Positions 33,277-43,291 of a DNA stretch of 64,000 nt are shown here, one piece after another; position 1 is the first letter of the stretch; every line of letters starts with the position of its first letter. The DNA is from Cercophora sp. LCS_1 (taxonomy: Eukaryota; Ascomycota; Sordariomycetes; Sordariales; Lasiosphaeriaceae). The position numbers and the translations under genes are program-made. Under the pieces are notes generated by a model. It was not told the origin of the DNA. It worked only from the letters and a program-made list of their open reading frames with translations, and did not search any database. The DNA is taken from assembly GCA_036250225.1 (NCBI GenBank), contig JAPZLL010000021.1, positions 248,001-312,000 of the forward strand. The letters run 5' to 3'.

Positions 33277-34401
33277 TCAATAGTGCCTCCTCAATATTCC
33301 CCTCGGTTGCTCTTCTCGAGCATAAAACCCACCCCGACTCTCAGGCCGCCCTTCAGGACTGTCTCCCGACCTCTCGTGATACGAATAAAAGTATGGTGAT
33401 GGGTCCCGCCCGAATCGATCCTCGGGCGGCCTCTGGCTTGCTGTCCTCGAAAAGCGGTATGGCTCGTCTGGCCTCGAGAACAAATACGGCGACGGGATGC
33501 GGTTCGGCAAGAACGGACTTCCTGGCGCCGGACTCGCGTCCCGGGACTCCGGGTACGGCGATCTTGGTGACGGCGACGGTGCCCTTGACGGTGGTCGCGA
33601 CCCTCGCGATCTCGAAGGCCTTCGATATCGGATAAAGACTTCAGGCCTGCTGTAGTTACTTCCTCGCGAGCTGGCGCGTGACCGCGATCGAGAGTGTGGC
33701 CGCGATCGTGAACGTGCCCGGCGGACGGAGCGAGTGCGCGATCGCGATCGCCGAGAGGGTGTGTAGGCACGTGAGGCACGCGAGGGGCGAGAATCGTGTG
33801 AGTAGGTGTAGGAGTCGTCGTCTACCGAAGACTGCGGGTCACTTATGGAATGGGCTCGACGACGGCGAAACCGAAGCTGGGGGTAATGCTCGGGCGGGGC
33901 CGGGGGAAGGTAGTGGTAGTGCTGCACCTGGGGAGGAGGAACAGGAGGAGGGGCGATGTATACTGGCGGCGGCATGTATGCCACCGGCGGTGGGCCGTAA
34001 TGGACGGGAAGCGGTACCGGGGCCGGGCCCGGGCCCGGGCCCGGGAGCATGTACGGCGGTGGGCCTACCCGGTACATGGGCGGCGGTGGCAGCGGCAGTG
34101 GCCCATGGGGAGGCATCATGTATGGGGTTGGTCCCCGTTGTGGAACCATGTAATGCGGCGGCGGCATCCTGGGCGGAGGAAGGGCGTGTGGTGGTGGAGT
34201 GCGCGGAGGCAGCGGAGGGTGCGGAGGGTGTGGAGGCGGCATCCAGGCGCTGGCCGCTTGGGCATGAGCGCTCATGGTCTGTCCGTGGACGCGCATTCTC
34301 TCGCCAAAGTACCGCATCCTGCCGGCCATATCCATGTGAGCGTGGGTTGGCAGGTCTTCCGTGTAGAGGATCCCCGACGGGGTGTATGTTGTGGTGAACA
34401 T
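33277..34401 (-). CDS. Pro-rich and Arg/Ser-rich disordered protein
   Basis: One open frame of 375 codons; the first ATG is at 34401 (MFTTTYTPSGILYTEDL). The first 55 residues look ordered (DMAGRMRYFGERMRVHGQTM). Residues about 55-165 are almost pure Pro with Met, His, Tyr and Gly (PPP, GPGPGPAP). Then follows an RS domain (RRSRSRTRSVRRARSRSR) and a Ser/Pro/Arg tail ending GILRRHY. RS domains are typical of splicing and other nuclear factors, but no RNA-recognition motif is present. An extra 5' exon is possible because a stop lies just upstream in frame. It is transcribed in the same direction as the RS-rich membrane gene beyond the LTR. Confidence 0.65.
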   Translation of the reverse strand: MFTTTYTPSGILYTEDLPTHAHMDMAGRMRYFGERMRVHGQTMSAHAQAASAWMPPPHPPHPPLPPRTPPPHALPPPRMPPPHYMVPQRGPTPYMMPPHGPLPLPPPPMYRVGPPPYMLPGPGPGPAPVPLPVHYGPPPVAYMPPPVYIAPPPVPPPQVQHYHYLPPAPPEHYPQLRFRRRRAHSISDPQSSVDDDSYTYSHDSRPSRASRAYTPSRRSRSRTRSVRRARSRSRPHSRSRSRASSRGSNYSRPEVFIRYRRPSRSRGSRPPSRAPSPSPRSPYPESRDASPAPGSPFLPNRIPSPYLFSRPDEPYRFSRTASQRPPEDRFGRDPSPYFYSYHERSGDSPEGRPESRGGFYAREEQPRGILRRHY

Positions 34402-35727
34402 GAGGCCGGCGTTGGGCGGCGATCGGGAGATCCTTCGGAAGATAATCCGGCAATCCACACGTTGCTACCCGAAAGCTCCGCGATTGACAGGCTCTCACCG
34501 CTTCGGGCTGCCACGGGTTCCCTTCGGAGTGGGGGGTATTTCCATAGTAGCGGGGTCTGCGAAGCGACCGGATCATGCATTGGTGGCGCGGGAAGCCGGT
34601 TGCACAATTGGAGGGGAAGGCCGCTTTTGTGGTCCCTCGCCGATATCGTGTCCGCATTTTGCCCATTGGGGGGCCACATCGTCACCCTACTGGCGTGGTT
34701 TCATCGGATTGGCCTGTCGTTGTGCTGCGCAGGCCTTGTTCGTTGTTAGCACGTGTCTTGCCTTTGCAGAGTTGAAGCAACTCACCACTGACGGCAAGAC
34801 AATGAATACATCCCAGACAACCAAGCAACACTTGCCGTTTTCGAAAATATGATAATTTGACGAAGCCTGCAGAGAAGAGATACCGACACCGATGTCCTGG
34901 CCTGACGCTCTTTCTTTGTGACGTCGTCGGTACGTAGCTCACATGACGCAGTTTGCCGTATCATCATAAGCCGCTTTGCGGACGGACAAAGGGGTGGATC
35001 TTGGGGCTGAGACCATGTCATTGTTGCCGTGAGCTTGCAGCGAGGGGAGAAAGTCCTTCAACTTGTCAGCAGGAAATCGTCAAGAACCAAAGGTGGAGGG
35101 AGGGAGCGAATACCGGAAGCAATGAACATTAATCTACGTCTCACATTTTGCCAGTGCAATCTCAGCAGAAAGTAGATAGTGGAACCATGTTGGGTGAGAA
35201 GTGGAAATTGAGGAGGGAGGTTGGGAGCTGAAGAAAAACTGAGCAGGCACATTCTAGGCAGGGGAAGGTGGCATGCATCTTAGTCATCGGAGCGACCAGA
35301 TATAGTAGAGAGGGCCTGGGTTCAATTGAATGCACTGGATCTCGACGTTGGAAATGGAACATTTGGCCTGCAAGCGATGGAAATGGCCGCGCTGTGATGC
35401 GTCGCGATGCCATGCGACCCCGCCAAGGCCAGCACCGAACAACGTCACCAACTTCAACAACGATTTGCAATTGCAAATTGCCTCCCGGCTAAAAAATTAA
35501 AGACCACAGGTAGGAAATGGTTTCCGGGGGCGGAATGTGATGCTGGGTTGCAAGGTGGTGTGGTGTGCACAAGGGTTCCGTCCATAATAGCTGAAAACCG
35601 TTTGTGTTTCCGTCAAATGAGCTTTGCTCAGGTGTAGAGGACTCGATTTTCATGCCATATCTTTCAATGAAGCTCAAGTGGTTGTTTTCCCTCCTCCTCT
35701 CTCGCGTCGAGCCCCCATCGTTCCAGG
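34402..35727. other. Intergenic, 1.3 kb
   Basis: 5' side of the RS-rich gene and 3' side of the next. No convincing gene; a plus-strand frame at 34382-34852 is antisense to the RS gene and its leader and looks fortuitous. Confidence 0.45.
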
Positions 35728-36534
35728 TTAACCTTTGAGATGAGCTGCAAGGTCGTCAAATGAATTCTCCAGCCTGGGCCTTTCGTGGGTTGTTTGTCGA
35801 GGGCCTTCCACATCCCCAAGATACCCAGCATCCTCGTTGCCAAGCAGAGAGTTCAGAGGCTTGCCTAAATCCAAATCGCGACGCTTGCTTCGCTTCTTAT
35901 GCCCTCCCAACTCTAGCGTGACACCGCTCTTCGGGAGCACATTGGTCTTCGGGAACGGACGAAACAACTCGGGCATTCGGATGCAAGACCCCTCGAACGC
36001 GTCGTCCAGCTCATGGATCAACCCAACGGCGGCGCTCTCCTTCTCCGCCTCTTCCACCCACGGAGCGTCCAGCATCTCCCACTGTCCCTCATCAAGGTCA
36101 AGGTCATCATAACACCACTCACGCAACGACTCGACATCGTCCCTCCGATCAGGCCACCCCTCATCACCCCAATCGTCATCCGAGCGCAGCATGTGCACGT
36201 CCTTTGCCCTCAGGAACCGGAGCTCCTTCTGCTCACGCTGTGACGCCCACTTCTTCATGGTCCCAGCCCTTCTCAGCCGCGCCTCGGCACGGTTTGACAT
36301 CCTCTGGGCTACTACCTCCGTCCTAGCAACGAGAGCCCGACCCTTTTGCTGGAGCGCGGGAACGGGAACGGGCAGGGGGATGCGGCCCCTTGCCAGACCA
36401 ATGACGTCGGAGACGAGGTCCGAAGTGCGGTCAAAGAGGCGGGAGCTTTCGGCCACCGAGACCGCGCCAACGAGGGTCATGTTGCCCGATTCGGCAATGG
36501 TGGCCTTGAGCCGCGAGAGGAAAGGGGGAGACAT
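35728..36534 (-). CDS. Hypothetical protein, 268 aa
   Basis: Intronless frame from a true ATG at 36534 to TAA at 35728. The N-terminal third is amphipathic and hydrophobic (MTLVGAVSVAESSRLFDRTSDLVSDVIGLARG) without a clear signal peptide. A basic, helical middle follows (RMSNRAEARLRRAGTMKKWASQREQKELRFLRAKD). The centre is very acidic and Trp-rich (SDDDWGDEGWPDRRDDVES, DDLDLDEGQWEMLDAPW). The C-terminus has a basic patch HKKRSKRRD, possibly a nuclear localisation signal. Composition is consistent along its length, which supports a real gene. No family is recognised. Confidence 0.7.
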   Translation of the reverse strand: MSPPFLSRLKATIAESGNMTLVGAVSVAESSRLFDRTSDLVSDVIGLARGRIPLPVPVPALQQKGRALVARTEVVAQRMSNRAEARLRRAGTMKKWASQREQKELRFLRAKDVHMLRSDDDWGDEGWPDRRDDVESLREWCYDDLDLDEGQWEMLDAPWVEEAEKESAAVGLIHELDDAFEGSCIRMPELFRPFPKTNVLPKSGVTLELGGHKKRSKRRDLDLGKPLNSLLGNEDAGYLGDVEGPRQTTHERPRLENSFDDLAAHLKG

Positions 36535-37195
36535 GACTTTGCCGGGGAAACGAGAGACCGCGTGCTGCGAAGTTGAAACGGGAGGACGATTTCTCCCTGG
36601 GCGGATTGCTGCCCGCCGTGTTAACGTACTGAAACCGGATGTCTGAAGGAAGAGACGATGGACATGGTGGGCTGCGAGGTTATACGATTTTAAACCAAGT
36701 TCAGCGTGTTTGGTTTAGGTTGTGCACCTCAAACTTTGAATGCACATTAGAAAGCTTCGTATTTGTGTTTGACCCGGAACGCCGGTGTCAGATAGCAGCA
36801 GCTTCCATTTTTTGAAGTAAACCCAAAAAGCGCTTCGATCCCCCGAGGAGGCCCGAGAAAACAAAGTCAACTACATCTTCGGTCCCCCCCCCCCCCATGT
36901 CTCACTCCCAAGAAGTCGGTGACACGAGCAAATATCCCCGCCCCCCCGCGACCTGACCGTCAACCTCGGGGGCAGCAAAAATCAAGGCAAGGGCATCCAA
37001 CGGCCCCTTGATAGAGCTGAACGGAAAGAACGGTCAACGCTGAGCTCGTTCCTTCAACAAAGGAATGCGCAATTTCCAAAATGGATCTCCAAAACGGCGC
37101 CTCTGGTCATCGTTACGACGCCCGTGACTCCTGTCCGCGTTCAGCAAGAGAACCAGGAAAAGGAGAAGAGTCGGGCCTACTTGCCTCGGACGTGC
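36535..37195. other. Intergenic with poly(C) run
   Basis: Between two minus-strand genes. A run of 14 C lies near 36884-36897 and a second C-rich run near 36940. No gene is seen. Confidence 0.5.
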
Positions 37196-37564
37196 TCAGT
37201 TCCACTGCTTCGCCTCAACGCCATGTTGGCGGAGTATCTCGATTGACTTGTCGACTGTTTCATGCTCTTGGTTCTCCTTGACTCTGCGACGTTCAATGTG
37301 CGTAAAGTCGATGCGCCGCGCGGGGCTGCGCCCGCGCGGTTGCTCGTCACCAGATGTGCTGCCCTCACTGGGGTCCACCGATGGTGCAACAGGCGATGGA
37401 GGTGCCGCAGACATCTTGTCGACAGGTGGAGGAGCCGGTGCGACCGCCGGAGTCTTATTCCGCTTTGAACAGCTGGGTCGGTCACCGGGAGCCTGGCCGC
37501 GATGCTTCAAGTTGAAAAGTCGGGTCCGAAGTTTGTGGGTGGTGCGGCGGAGGTGACTTGCCAT
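37196..37564 (-). CDS. Small hypothetical protein, 122 aa
   Basis: Intronless frame from a true ATG at 37564 to TGA at 37196. The N-terminus is strongly basic (MASHLRRTTHKLRTRLFNLKHRG), the middle is Pro/Ala/Ser-rich, and the C-terminus is helical and charged (DFTHIERRRVKENQEHETVDKSIEILRQHG). The ordered C-terminal helix argues that the frame is translated. The basic N-terminus could be a mitochondrial presequence or a nucleic-acid contact; this is inference. Confidence 0.5.
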   Translation of the reverse strand: MASHLRRTTHKLRTRLFNLKHRGQAPGDRPSCSKRNKTPAVAPAPPPVDKMSAAPPSPVAPSVDPSEGSTSGDEQPRGRSPARRIDFTHIERRRVKENQEHETVDKSIEILRQHGVEAKQWN

Positions 37565-39738
37565 GATAGGGCAGGAGGCGGGGGAGAAAATTGAGGCGAC
37601 GAGACTGTTGAGCCTGTGACGCGGTTGATGATGGATGGTTGTGGGGCTGCGGGCGCTGAGATAGGGTTCCCGCAGCTGGGAGGCAGACAGCCGGCTCCCA
37701 ATTTTGTCGGTGCAGGAGCCTGACGTCGGGTGCCCTTGAAGTCAACTCAAGCGGAAGCCAGAGCTGACAGGATGAACGGAAAAAGTGGCGTGAACTGCAT
37801 CACGTCACAGAGCCCCTCGTCGGTTACACCGCAAGGGCCGGTGCACAAAGGAGTGTGATGTGAAGAGTGGAACCAGCAGCTGGACGCTCGTCAAAAACCT
37901 CAGGGGTCCGGTGGATAATAAAAGGGGCGCCAATCAACAATAAACGCTTTGATAAGAAAGGCGCTAGCCCCAAATCAAGCCAGCTGATAACCCTAACCCC
38001 GTCAGCGATGAACAACACCAACACAACATCACGAGCTTTACAATTTGGTCAACACCAAGCAAACAACTATGTAAGGAGCTGCATGGATGCGAATAGGGCC
38101 TAAAAGGCGATACGAAATTAAAAAAAACAATCTGTTTGGTGAAGTGGTACGTCGGCCGGTGTGTTGGATTGGTGAAAGTGGTGAGCGATGAGATTTGGTA
38201 ATGATGCAGACCTGCAGGAGTGTTGGGATGCAATGGACAGGTTGTCATGCACGAAACATCATGACAGGTGTGTCCGGCGCTTCGAGAGAATTAAGCGAAA
38301 GTTAAAACAAGAGAATGGTGGGAGACAAAGATGCTGCAGATTTTGTCGGCTGCATCAGGAACAGAGCATCAACCCACAGGACCAACTTGACGATGCCTGA
38401 GGGGAAGGAAGAGGTTGACAACGAGATTGGAGACTCGCTGTTTTAACCCCAGCTGCTGCTGTGTGAAGACAATGCCCCGGGAGGATGTGAATGGGACCAT
38501 GTTGACCGTCCAGCCTCAAGTCTTGGGTTGATGTGCATGGGAAATGGGTTGATGTGCATGGGAAAGAGGTGGACGAGGAAAGGAAGAGATCAACCTAAGG
38601 GACAAAAACCTCCCATGTCTGTCGCTAACTGCTGTTGCGAGGTGGATTGTCTCGAGAAAGATGTGAATGGAACTGGACGAAGACTTCTCAGCCCTCCAGC
38701 GTCAAGGGAATGGAAAAGTTGGCGCCTGGTCGACGAGGAGCTCACGAGGTCAGCATTTTGTCGACAGCGGGGGTGCTCAGCTTCTTCCTGCTATGACAGC
38801 CGCCCATGTCGAGTGAAGGTGGTTGCAAGAACTGTGTTGGCACCTCACTCACCATCTGACAGACCATGTCACGCAAACCACCCAAGGGCACATGGCCTTC
38901 GGACCACACACACTTGCCCTATCTTTGATTTTCAAGGAAGGCAAGAGCATGCGGGCGCAAACCCCCGCGTCCTGGGAGGTGGTTATGGCACCGACCGACA
39001 CCTGCCCCAGCCATCGAAAGGCACACCCGCTTGTCCTGTGCTGTCTGCCCTCTCTGCTTTTCAGGAAGGAAGCAAGCGACTCAGCTGATCGCACTTAACG
39101 CCTGACCGCCCTGCCGCTAGTCTCCTCGTGTGGTGAAGCAGAGAGTGTCGCCCACAGAGCCCAATCGTTAGACACCCCCTAGGGCCGGACACCCAGCCAG
39201 CACACAACCCATCCTTCGTTCCTGTCCCTCATGCACAATCCTCAGCCAGGAGTCGGCCCCAATCCAACACACCCCCACCACACCTCCACCACAACACCCC
39301 CAACACCACTCCTGCCTCCTCATCCTTCGTCCTGGGCACTCCCACGCCACTTTCGCTTAATTCTCCATCATCTCAACTCCACAGAGCGCTCTCTTGAGGC
39401 CTGTGGTGTGAAATTAAGGTTTCCTATAAACCCCCCCTCGAATGAGGGATTCCCTCCTTTCTTCCTCCGGGTCAGGAATCCATCACGAAACAGGCTCAGC
39501 TGACTGGTTGGCTGTGATTATGTGACCCGAGCGAGAACCTCCCGCTACGTGACCCAGGGCTTTGCGGATCGGCTTTCGTACATACATGATCAAGTCCTAT
39601 CCGTTCCCATTCCCGCGCATGCCGTTTCCCAGCCGAGATCCCCGCCGTTCCGTCCTCCCCCACCCCAAGATTTCTCTGATGCCGGACGCAAATCGCAACC
39701 CCCACCACAACCCAGCAGCAAGTTGATCAACCCCCCAA
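37565..39738. other. Intergenic, 2.2 kb
   Basis: No supported gene. It has a 20-bp direct duplication (GGGTTGATGTGCATGGGAAA at about 38526-38565), a C/A-rich tract at 39255-39310, and a 70-codon plus-strand frame at 38188-38400 that could not be supported. Confidence 0.45.
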
Positions 39739-40302
39739 TCAGGAACCAAGCCGCCCCTTTTTCTTCTTATCCTTGCCCTTCTCCTTCTCCGGAAATGCCT
39801 TCTCGCTTTCCGCCTTCAGCAGGGCCCTTCCCCTGTCCGACCTCGGCGCCATAGCCGGGTTTGTCCTCGGATCCAGCACGGTGCCGCGGACCGATGGTTT
39901 CAACAAGTCGTCCAGCTGGGCCATTCTGTCGTTGAGCTTCTCGTGGGACGTTTTTTTGCTGGCCGCGATTCCCCAGGGGTCGTTCATCCTCTCAAATTCG
40001 TGGTCCGAGGAATCGTCGGCCGCGTGGTGAGCCTCATCCTTGGCGTCGTCCTCGCGGGCGACGGGGGTGCTCACCTGCTCGCGGGGCTTGGTGAGATTTT
40101 CTGCTGTTTGTCAGGCTTTGCGTTCAACGGGGGGGGCGGCACGGCATACTCTTCTCCAAACGGGCAGGAAATGCGCTGGTGTAGTTTGCCTTTGCATCTG
40201 GTGAGATATTGTCAACCGGAACCCCGTGATCGCAGGGTATGCGCGGCCGCAAGAGAAAAGGAACTTACGTCTAGCCTTGCCTTTGTCGTTTTTTGCGTCC
40301 AT
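39739..40302 (-). CDS. Small charged hypothetical protein, 147 aa, three exons
   Basis: Exons 40302-40269, 40197-40150 and 40100-39739 total 444 nt. The first intron (71 nt) has GTAAGT and CACCAG ends. The second (49 nt) has a GTATGC donor, CTGAC branch and CAGCAG acceptor, and it removes an in-frame stop. The N-terminus is MDAKNDKGKAR. The third exon reads REQVSTPVAREDDAKDEA, then an ordered-looking DHEFERMNDPWGIAAS, then LNDRMAQLDDLLKPSVRG, ending in a Lys-rich tail (KEKGKDKKKKGRLGS). No family is recognised; the conserved-looking central part supports a real gene. Confidence 0.6.
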
Positions 40303-40679
40303 TCTGAGAGAGGAGAAAGATGCTCAAGGGGTCCTGAACCGCTCGGTCCGCGGGAGCAAGGATGGAACCGTTGACGGCGTGATCTTCTCGATCCGGGCAG
40401 ACAGAGGCCAAATAAGCCAGTTTGACGTCAGAATCCGCCACCAAAACGCCTGAAAAGGTTGAATGACCGAGGCAGTTAGGGTTACAGATACGCACGGCGC
40501 GTCGGAAACGAAAATGGGGTGCCCGAAAAACGGAGCTCACGGATCATCATCAGTCCCGACCTTGACATGTTCCTCAAGCCTCCGTGCATGTATTCGGCGT
40601 CGATAGACTACAAGATGAAAAGCAAACAACTTTTGCTTTGGTACCTAGGTAGGCCCTCCGATCCAAAATTGATTCCACC
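40303..40679. other. Short intergenic
   Basis: 3' flank of the membrane protein gene to the right and promoter of the small charged protein. No gene is seen. Confidence 0.5.
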
Positions 40680-41441
40680 TCACCGCGAGGCAAACCACCA
40701 AAAGCAGGTCACAACCCCGAACGCCCACAACGCAACAACAAGGTAAAGCAAACAGCTCCAGACGTTTTCGAAGCTCTCTGTTGCGCCATTCACCGGCAGC
40801 CAGTCCCACCCTTTGACTTCTCTCGTCACGAAGCGGTACAAGCAAGTCTGCACCGCTTCGAGGACCTCTTCCGCACCCGCTTCCCTCACGAGAATGAGAA
40901 AAAGGCCCATCACGCCGAGGGCAATACCGATCCCGGCGACCCACGACGAAGTAATACGCGCAAAGCTTACGCTGAGAGTGCGTGTGACCTCAAAAAGGAG
41001 AATCGCCGCAACAAACATCGTGGGAAACATAAAGTCCTCGCGTGTATAGCCTCGTTGCGATGTGTCGGTCTTGAATATTCCGCCGCTGGCCCCCACCAGG
41101 CAAATCAGGTTGAGGTAGACGGTCCATGCCGGGAGGGTCAAGTAAAGGCCGTGACCCTCGCATCCAAGGCCCTCGTTGTTGGGATCCAAAGCGACGTAGG
41201 AGAGCAAATTGGGGCCGTGGATGAAGGCTAGCTGCGTAAGGGAGCATATCTGGAGCCATCGTCCCGTCGGTAGGTCATCGTCCTCTTTAGTATTCTTTCC
41301 CTGGGGGAGGAAGGGGTAGGCAAAGATTGGGAAGAGAACTCCGACCACAGCGATTAGTTCGGCTTCGGGGACATGGTGATCAACGCCACAGGCGGTCAGG
41401 AAGATGTTAGCTGTGCTGTTGGAGGTTGCGATAGGCGCCAT
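40680..41441 (-). CDS. Polytopic membrane protein, unknown, 253 aa
   Basis: Intronless frame from a true ATG at 41441 to TGA at 40680. About six hydrophobic segments are visible: ELIAVVGVLFPIFAYPFLP, LQICSLTQLAFIHGPNLLSYVAL, LPAWTVYLNLICLVGASGGIF, PTMFVAAILLFEV, WVAGIGIALGVMGLFLILV and CLLYLVVALWAFGVVTCFWWFA. Soluble loops are short. No transporter or enzyme motif is recognised. Hydrophobic periodicity over the whole length supports a real gene. Confidence 0.72.
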   Translation of the reverse strand: MAPIATSNSTANIFLTACGVDHHVPEAELIAVVGVLFPIFAYPFLPQGKNTKEDDDLPTGRWLQICSLTQLAFIHGPNLLSYVALDPNNEGLGCEGHGLYLTLPAWTVYLNLICLVGASGGIFKTDTSQRGYTREDFMFPTMFVAAILLFEVTRTLSVSFARITSSWVAGIGIALGVMGLFLILVREAGAEEVLEAVQTCLYRFVTREVKGWDWLPVNGATESFENVWSCLLYLVVALWAFGVVTCFWWFASR

Positions 41442-42519
41442 CGGGGAATCTCAGTTTGCGCGAGGCGGGTATGACGTTTTCAGGTCGGTAGGGTGAGATG
41501 ACGCTGGACTGGGTAACACTGGGGGTTCTGCAGTATTGTGGGAGGGAGGGTGCTGCAAAATATATTGGAAGGTAGTTGGTAGGTTGGGTCGCGGGTGGGA
41601 GGTTTCGTGGTGAACGAAAACCTCGTCTTTCAGGTACGGCCGTACCCCATCACGGCATTCAGGTACCCGCGGTAGTTTCCCATACCCTCGGTAAATCCTG
41701 AATCTTCAATGAAGCCGAGGCGGGGACCGAGGCTTTGGCGCTGGTGCGGTTTAGAGTTCGGAAAGCATGCCTTATCTCTGGCTACCTAGGTACAAGGGCT
41801 TAGGGGGCACCCCTGAAAGGCCCCACGCGACATTGGCTCTGGGGCTCTGGAGGACACAGGACTTGTTTGGATACACACCGTCAATGGTCGACCCGGAATG
41901 TTGGATGACAGCTTTCTTCGGGATTCAGGGACGTCAGGGGTCCATCTGCTGGATCGCGGGATCTCCCCTCAAAGTGCCTGGAACTTCAAGGCGAGCGGCA
42001 AACGCCATTCGATCGGCGTCCCTCACTTCGCGAGACAATATCCTCCGCTCGGATGCATCCACTAGCATGCTGACGCCAACACACCAAAGCAGGCTGTTGA
42101 GAGAATAACAAAACAACATCCCACCACACGTACTACCAGGTGACCTACCGTCAAATCCGTTTGTCTTGCTTTTTTGGCCCCTGGGGCCCCAGGCCAAACG
42201 GCGCCACTGCCTGGGCGCCCTGTCCCGCATCACAGTCAGCAGGTCATCACAAGCCGCATGCTCAAACGCGTCCTGGTCCATTGAGGCTACCAATAGTCCC
42301 CTATGCAATTTCACCAGCCAGGAGAGAATGCACAATCACATGCTCTGTTTCCAAGCGCTCTATATATCTTTTGCCCTCGCAGCATCGTGTCGCCTCTCCC
42401 CCATTTCCCACCCACAACCGTGACGAAAGCGAATGCCTGCGGCGTCGGGCCGATTGACAGCAAGATGATCAACCCGTATGTACAGTGGCCCCCTGAGACC
42501 CCCGACGTCTTCTATCCAA
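41442..42519. other. Intergenic, 1.1 kb
   Basis: Upstream of the polytopic membrane gene and downstream of the AA8 gene. Short duplications of GGTACC/CGTACC type occur near 41630-41670. No gene is seen. Confidence 0.5.
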
Positions 42520-43291
42520 TCATAAGGTTTGCAATGACTGCACAATTGTGGCAAAGTTGGGGTTGGATGCCAGGTTGAACTCGCTCGACCAGTAATCATG
42601 GACATCGTGCACGGCAATCGTCGACGTGTTGCTGTTTGGCGACGATGGCTTGGTCGGGGAGTAGGCCATGGCCAACCGGTTTCCGCCGCGGGGGCTGAGG
42701 TAACGGGTGCCACCGTCGGTGGTGGTCCAGGTCGCGCAGCCGCTGCACTTTGCCGTTATTTGCCAGTGCGTGTTGTTGGATTTGGTGCCTGACTTGTAAA
42801 CTGTGTACTGGGTGCCCGTGTAAGCCGATGGCGTGAAATGACCGCTGCGTATGCATGTTAGCGCAGCCGAACGACTCCAGAAGGAATCTGCATTGGTGCC
42901 TACTTGGACCAGCGGGACGAACCCGTGACAATCTTGGAGTCGGTCGCCTTCCACACAACAAAGAGAGGGTTCCGCGCCATGCTGCCGCCCCACGCGAGAC
43001 CAGCCCAGCCAACCTCGTTCGGCGCAACGATCTGGACGACAAGGTCGTAGTTGGTGTACGGCTGAGCATCCCCGGGGACCGCAATTCGGAAGGTGATGGC
43101 CTGGCCGGCTCCCACCTTGTATGCGCGCGTATCGGAGGCAAAAGAGAGGCCGGTGTCAGGATCCCTCCAGACCGCGCTGGCAGCAACGACTGCGGCGCAA
43201 GTCAGCGTTTCGCCATCACGGATAGAGTTCAGGGGCGCCCACCGTCCCGCAGCATCAGGGCCAGAAGCCCGAGCCAGACAGACACAAACAT
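42520..43291 (-). CDS. Secreted AA8-type cytochrome b domain protein
   Basis: Three exons, 43291-43243, 43189-42904 and 42844-42520, give 219 residues. Introns are 53 and 59 nt with GT/AG ends. The signal peptide is MFVSVWLGLLALMLRD. The rest matches the cytochrome domain of cellobiose dehydrogenase: VWRDPDTGLSF, NYDLVVQIVAPNEVGWAGLAWGGSM, FTPSAYTGTQY and NNTHWQITAKCSGCATWT. Candidate heme ligands are Met87 (GGSM) and a His near 191-194 (HDVHDYW). No flavin domain, cellulose-binding module or membrane segment follows. Such standalone AA8 proteins are thought to shuttle electrons or reduce iron outside the cell, possibly feeding lytic polysaccharide monooxygenases. That role is family knowledge, untested here. 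Confidence 0.85.

Noticed and set aside
38188..38400. Plus-strand 70-codon frame with Cys and basic residues
   Set aside because: A true ATG, but no promoter, splice or homology cue; too short to separate from chance.
38528..39088. Plus-strand 186-codon frame
   Set aside because: Begins inside a 20-bp direct duplication and lacks any ordered segment.
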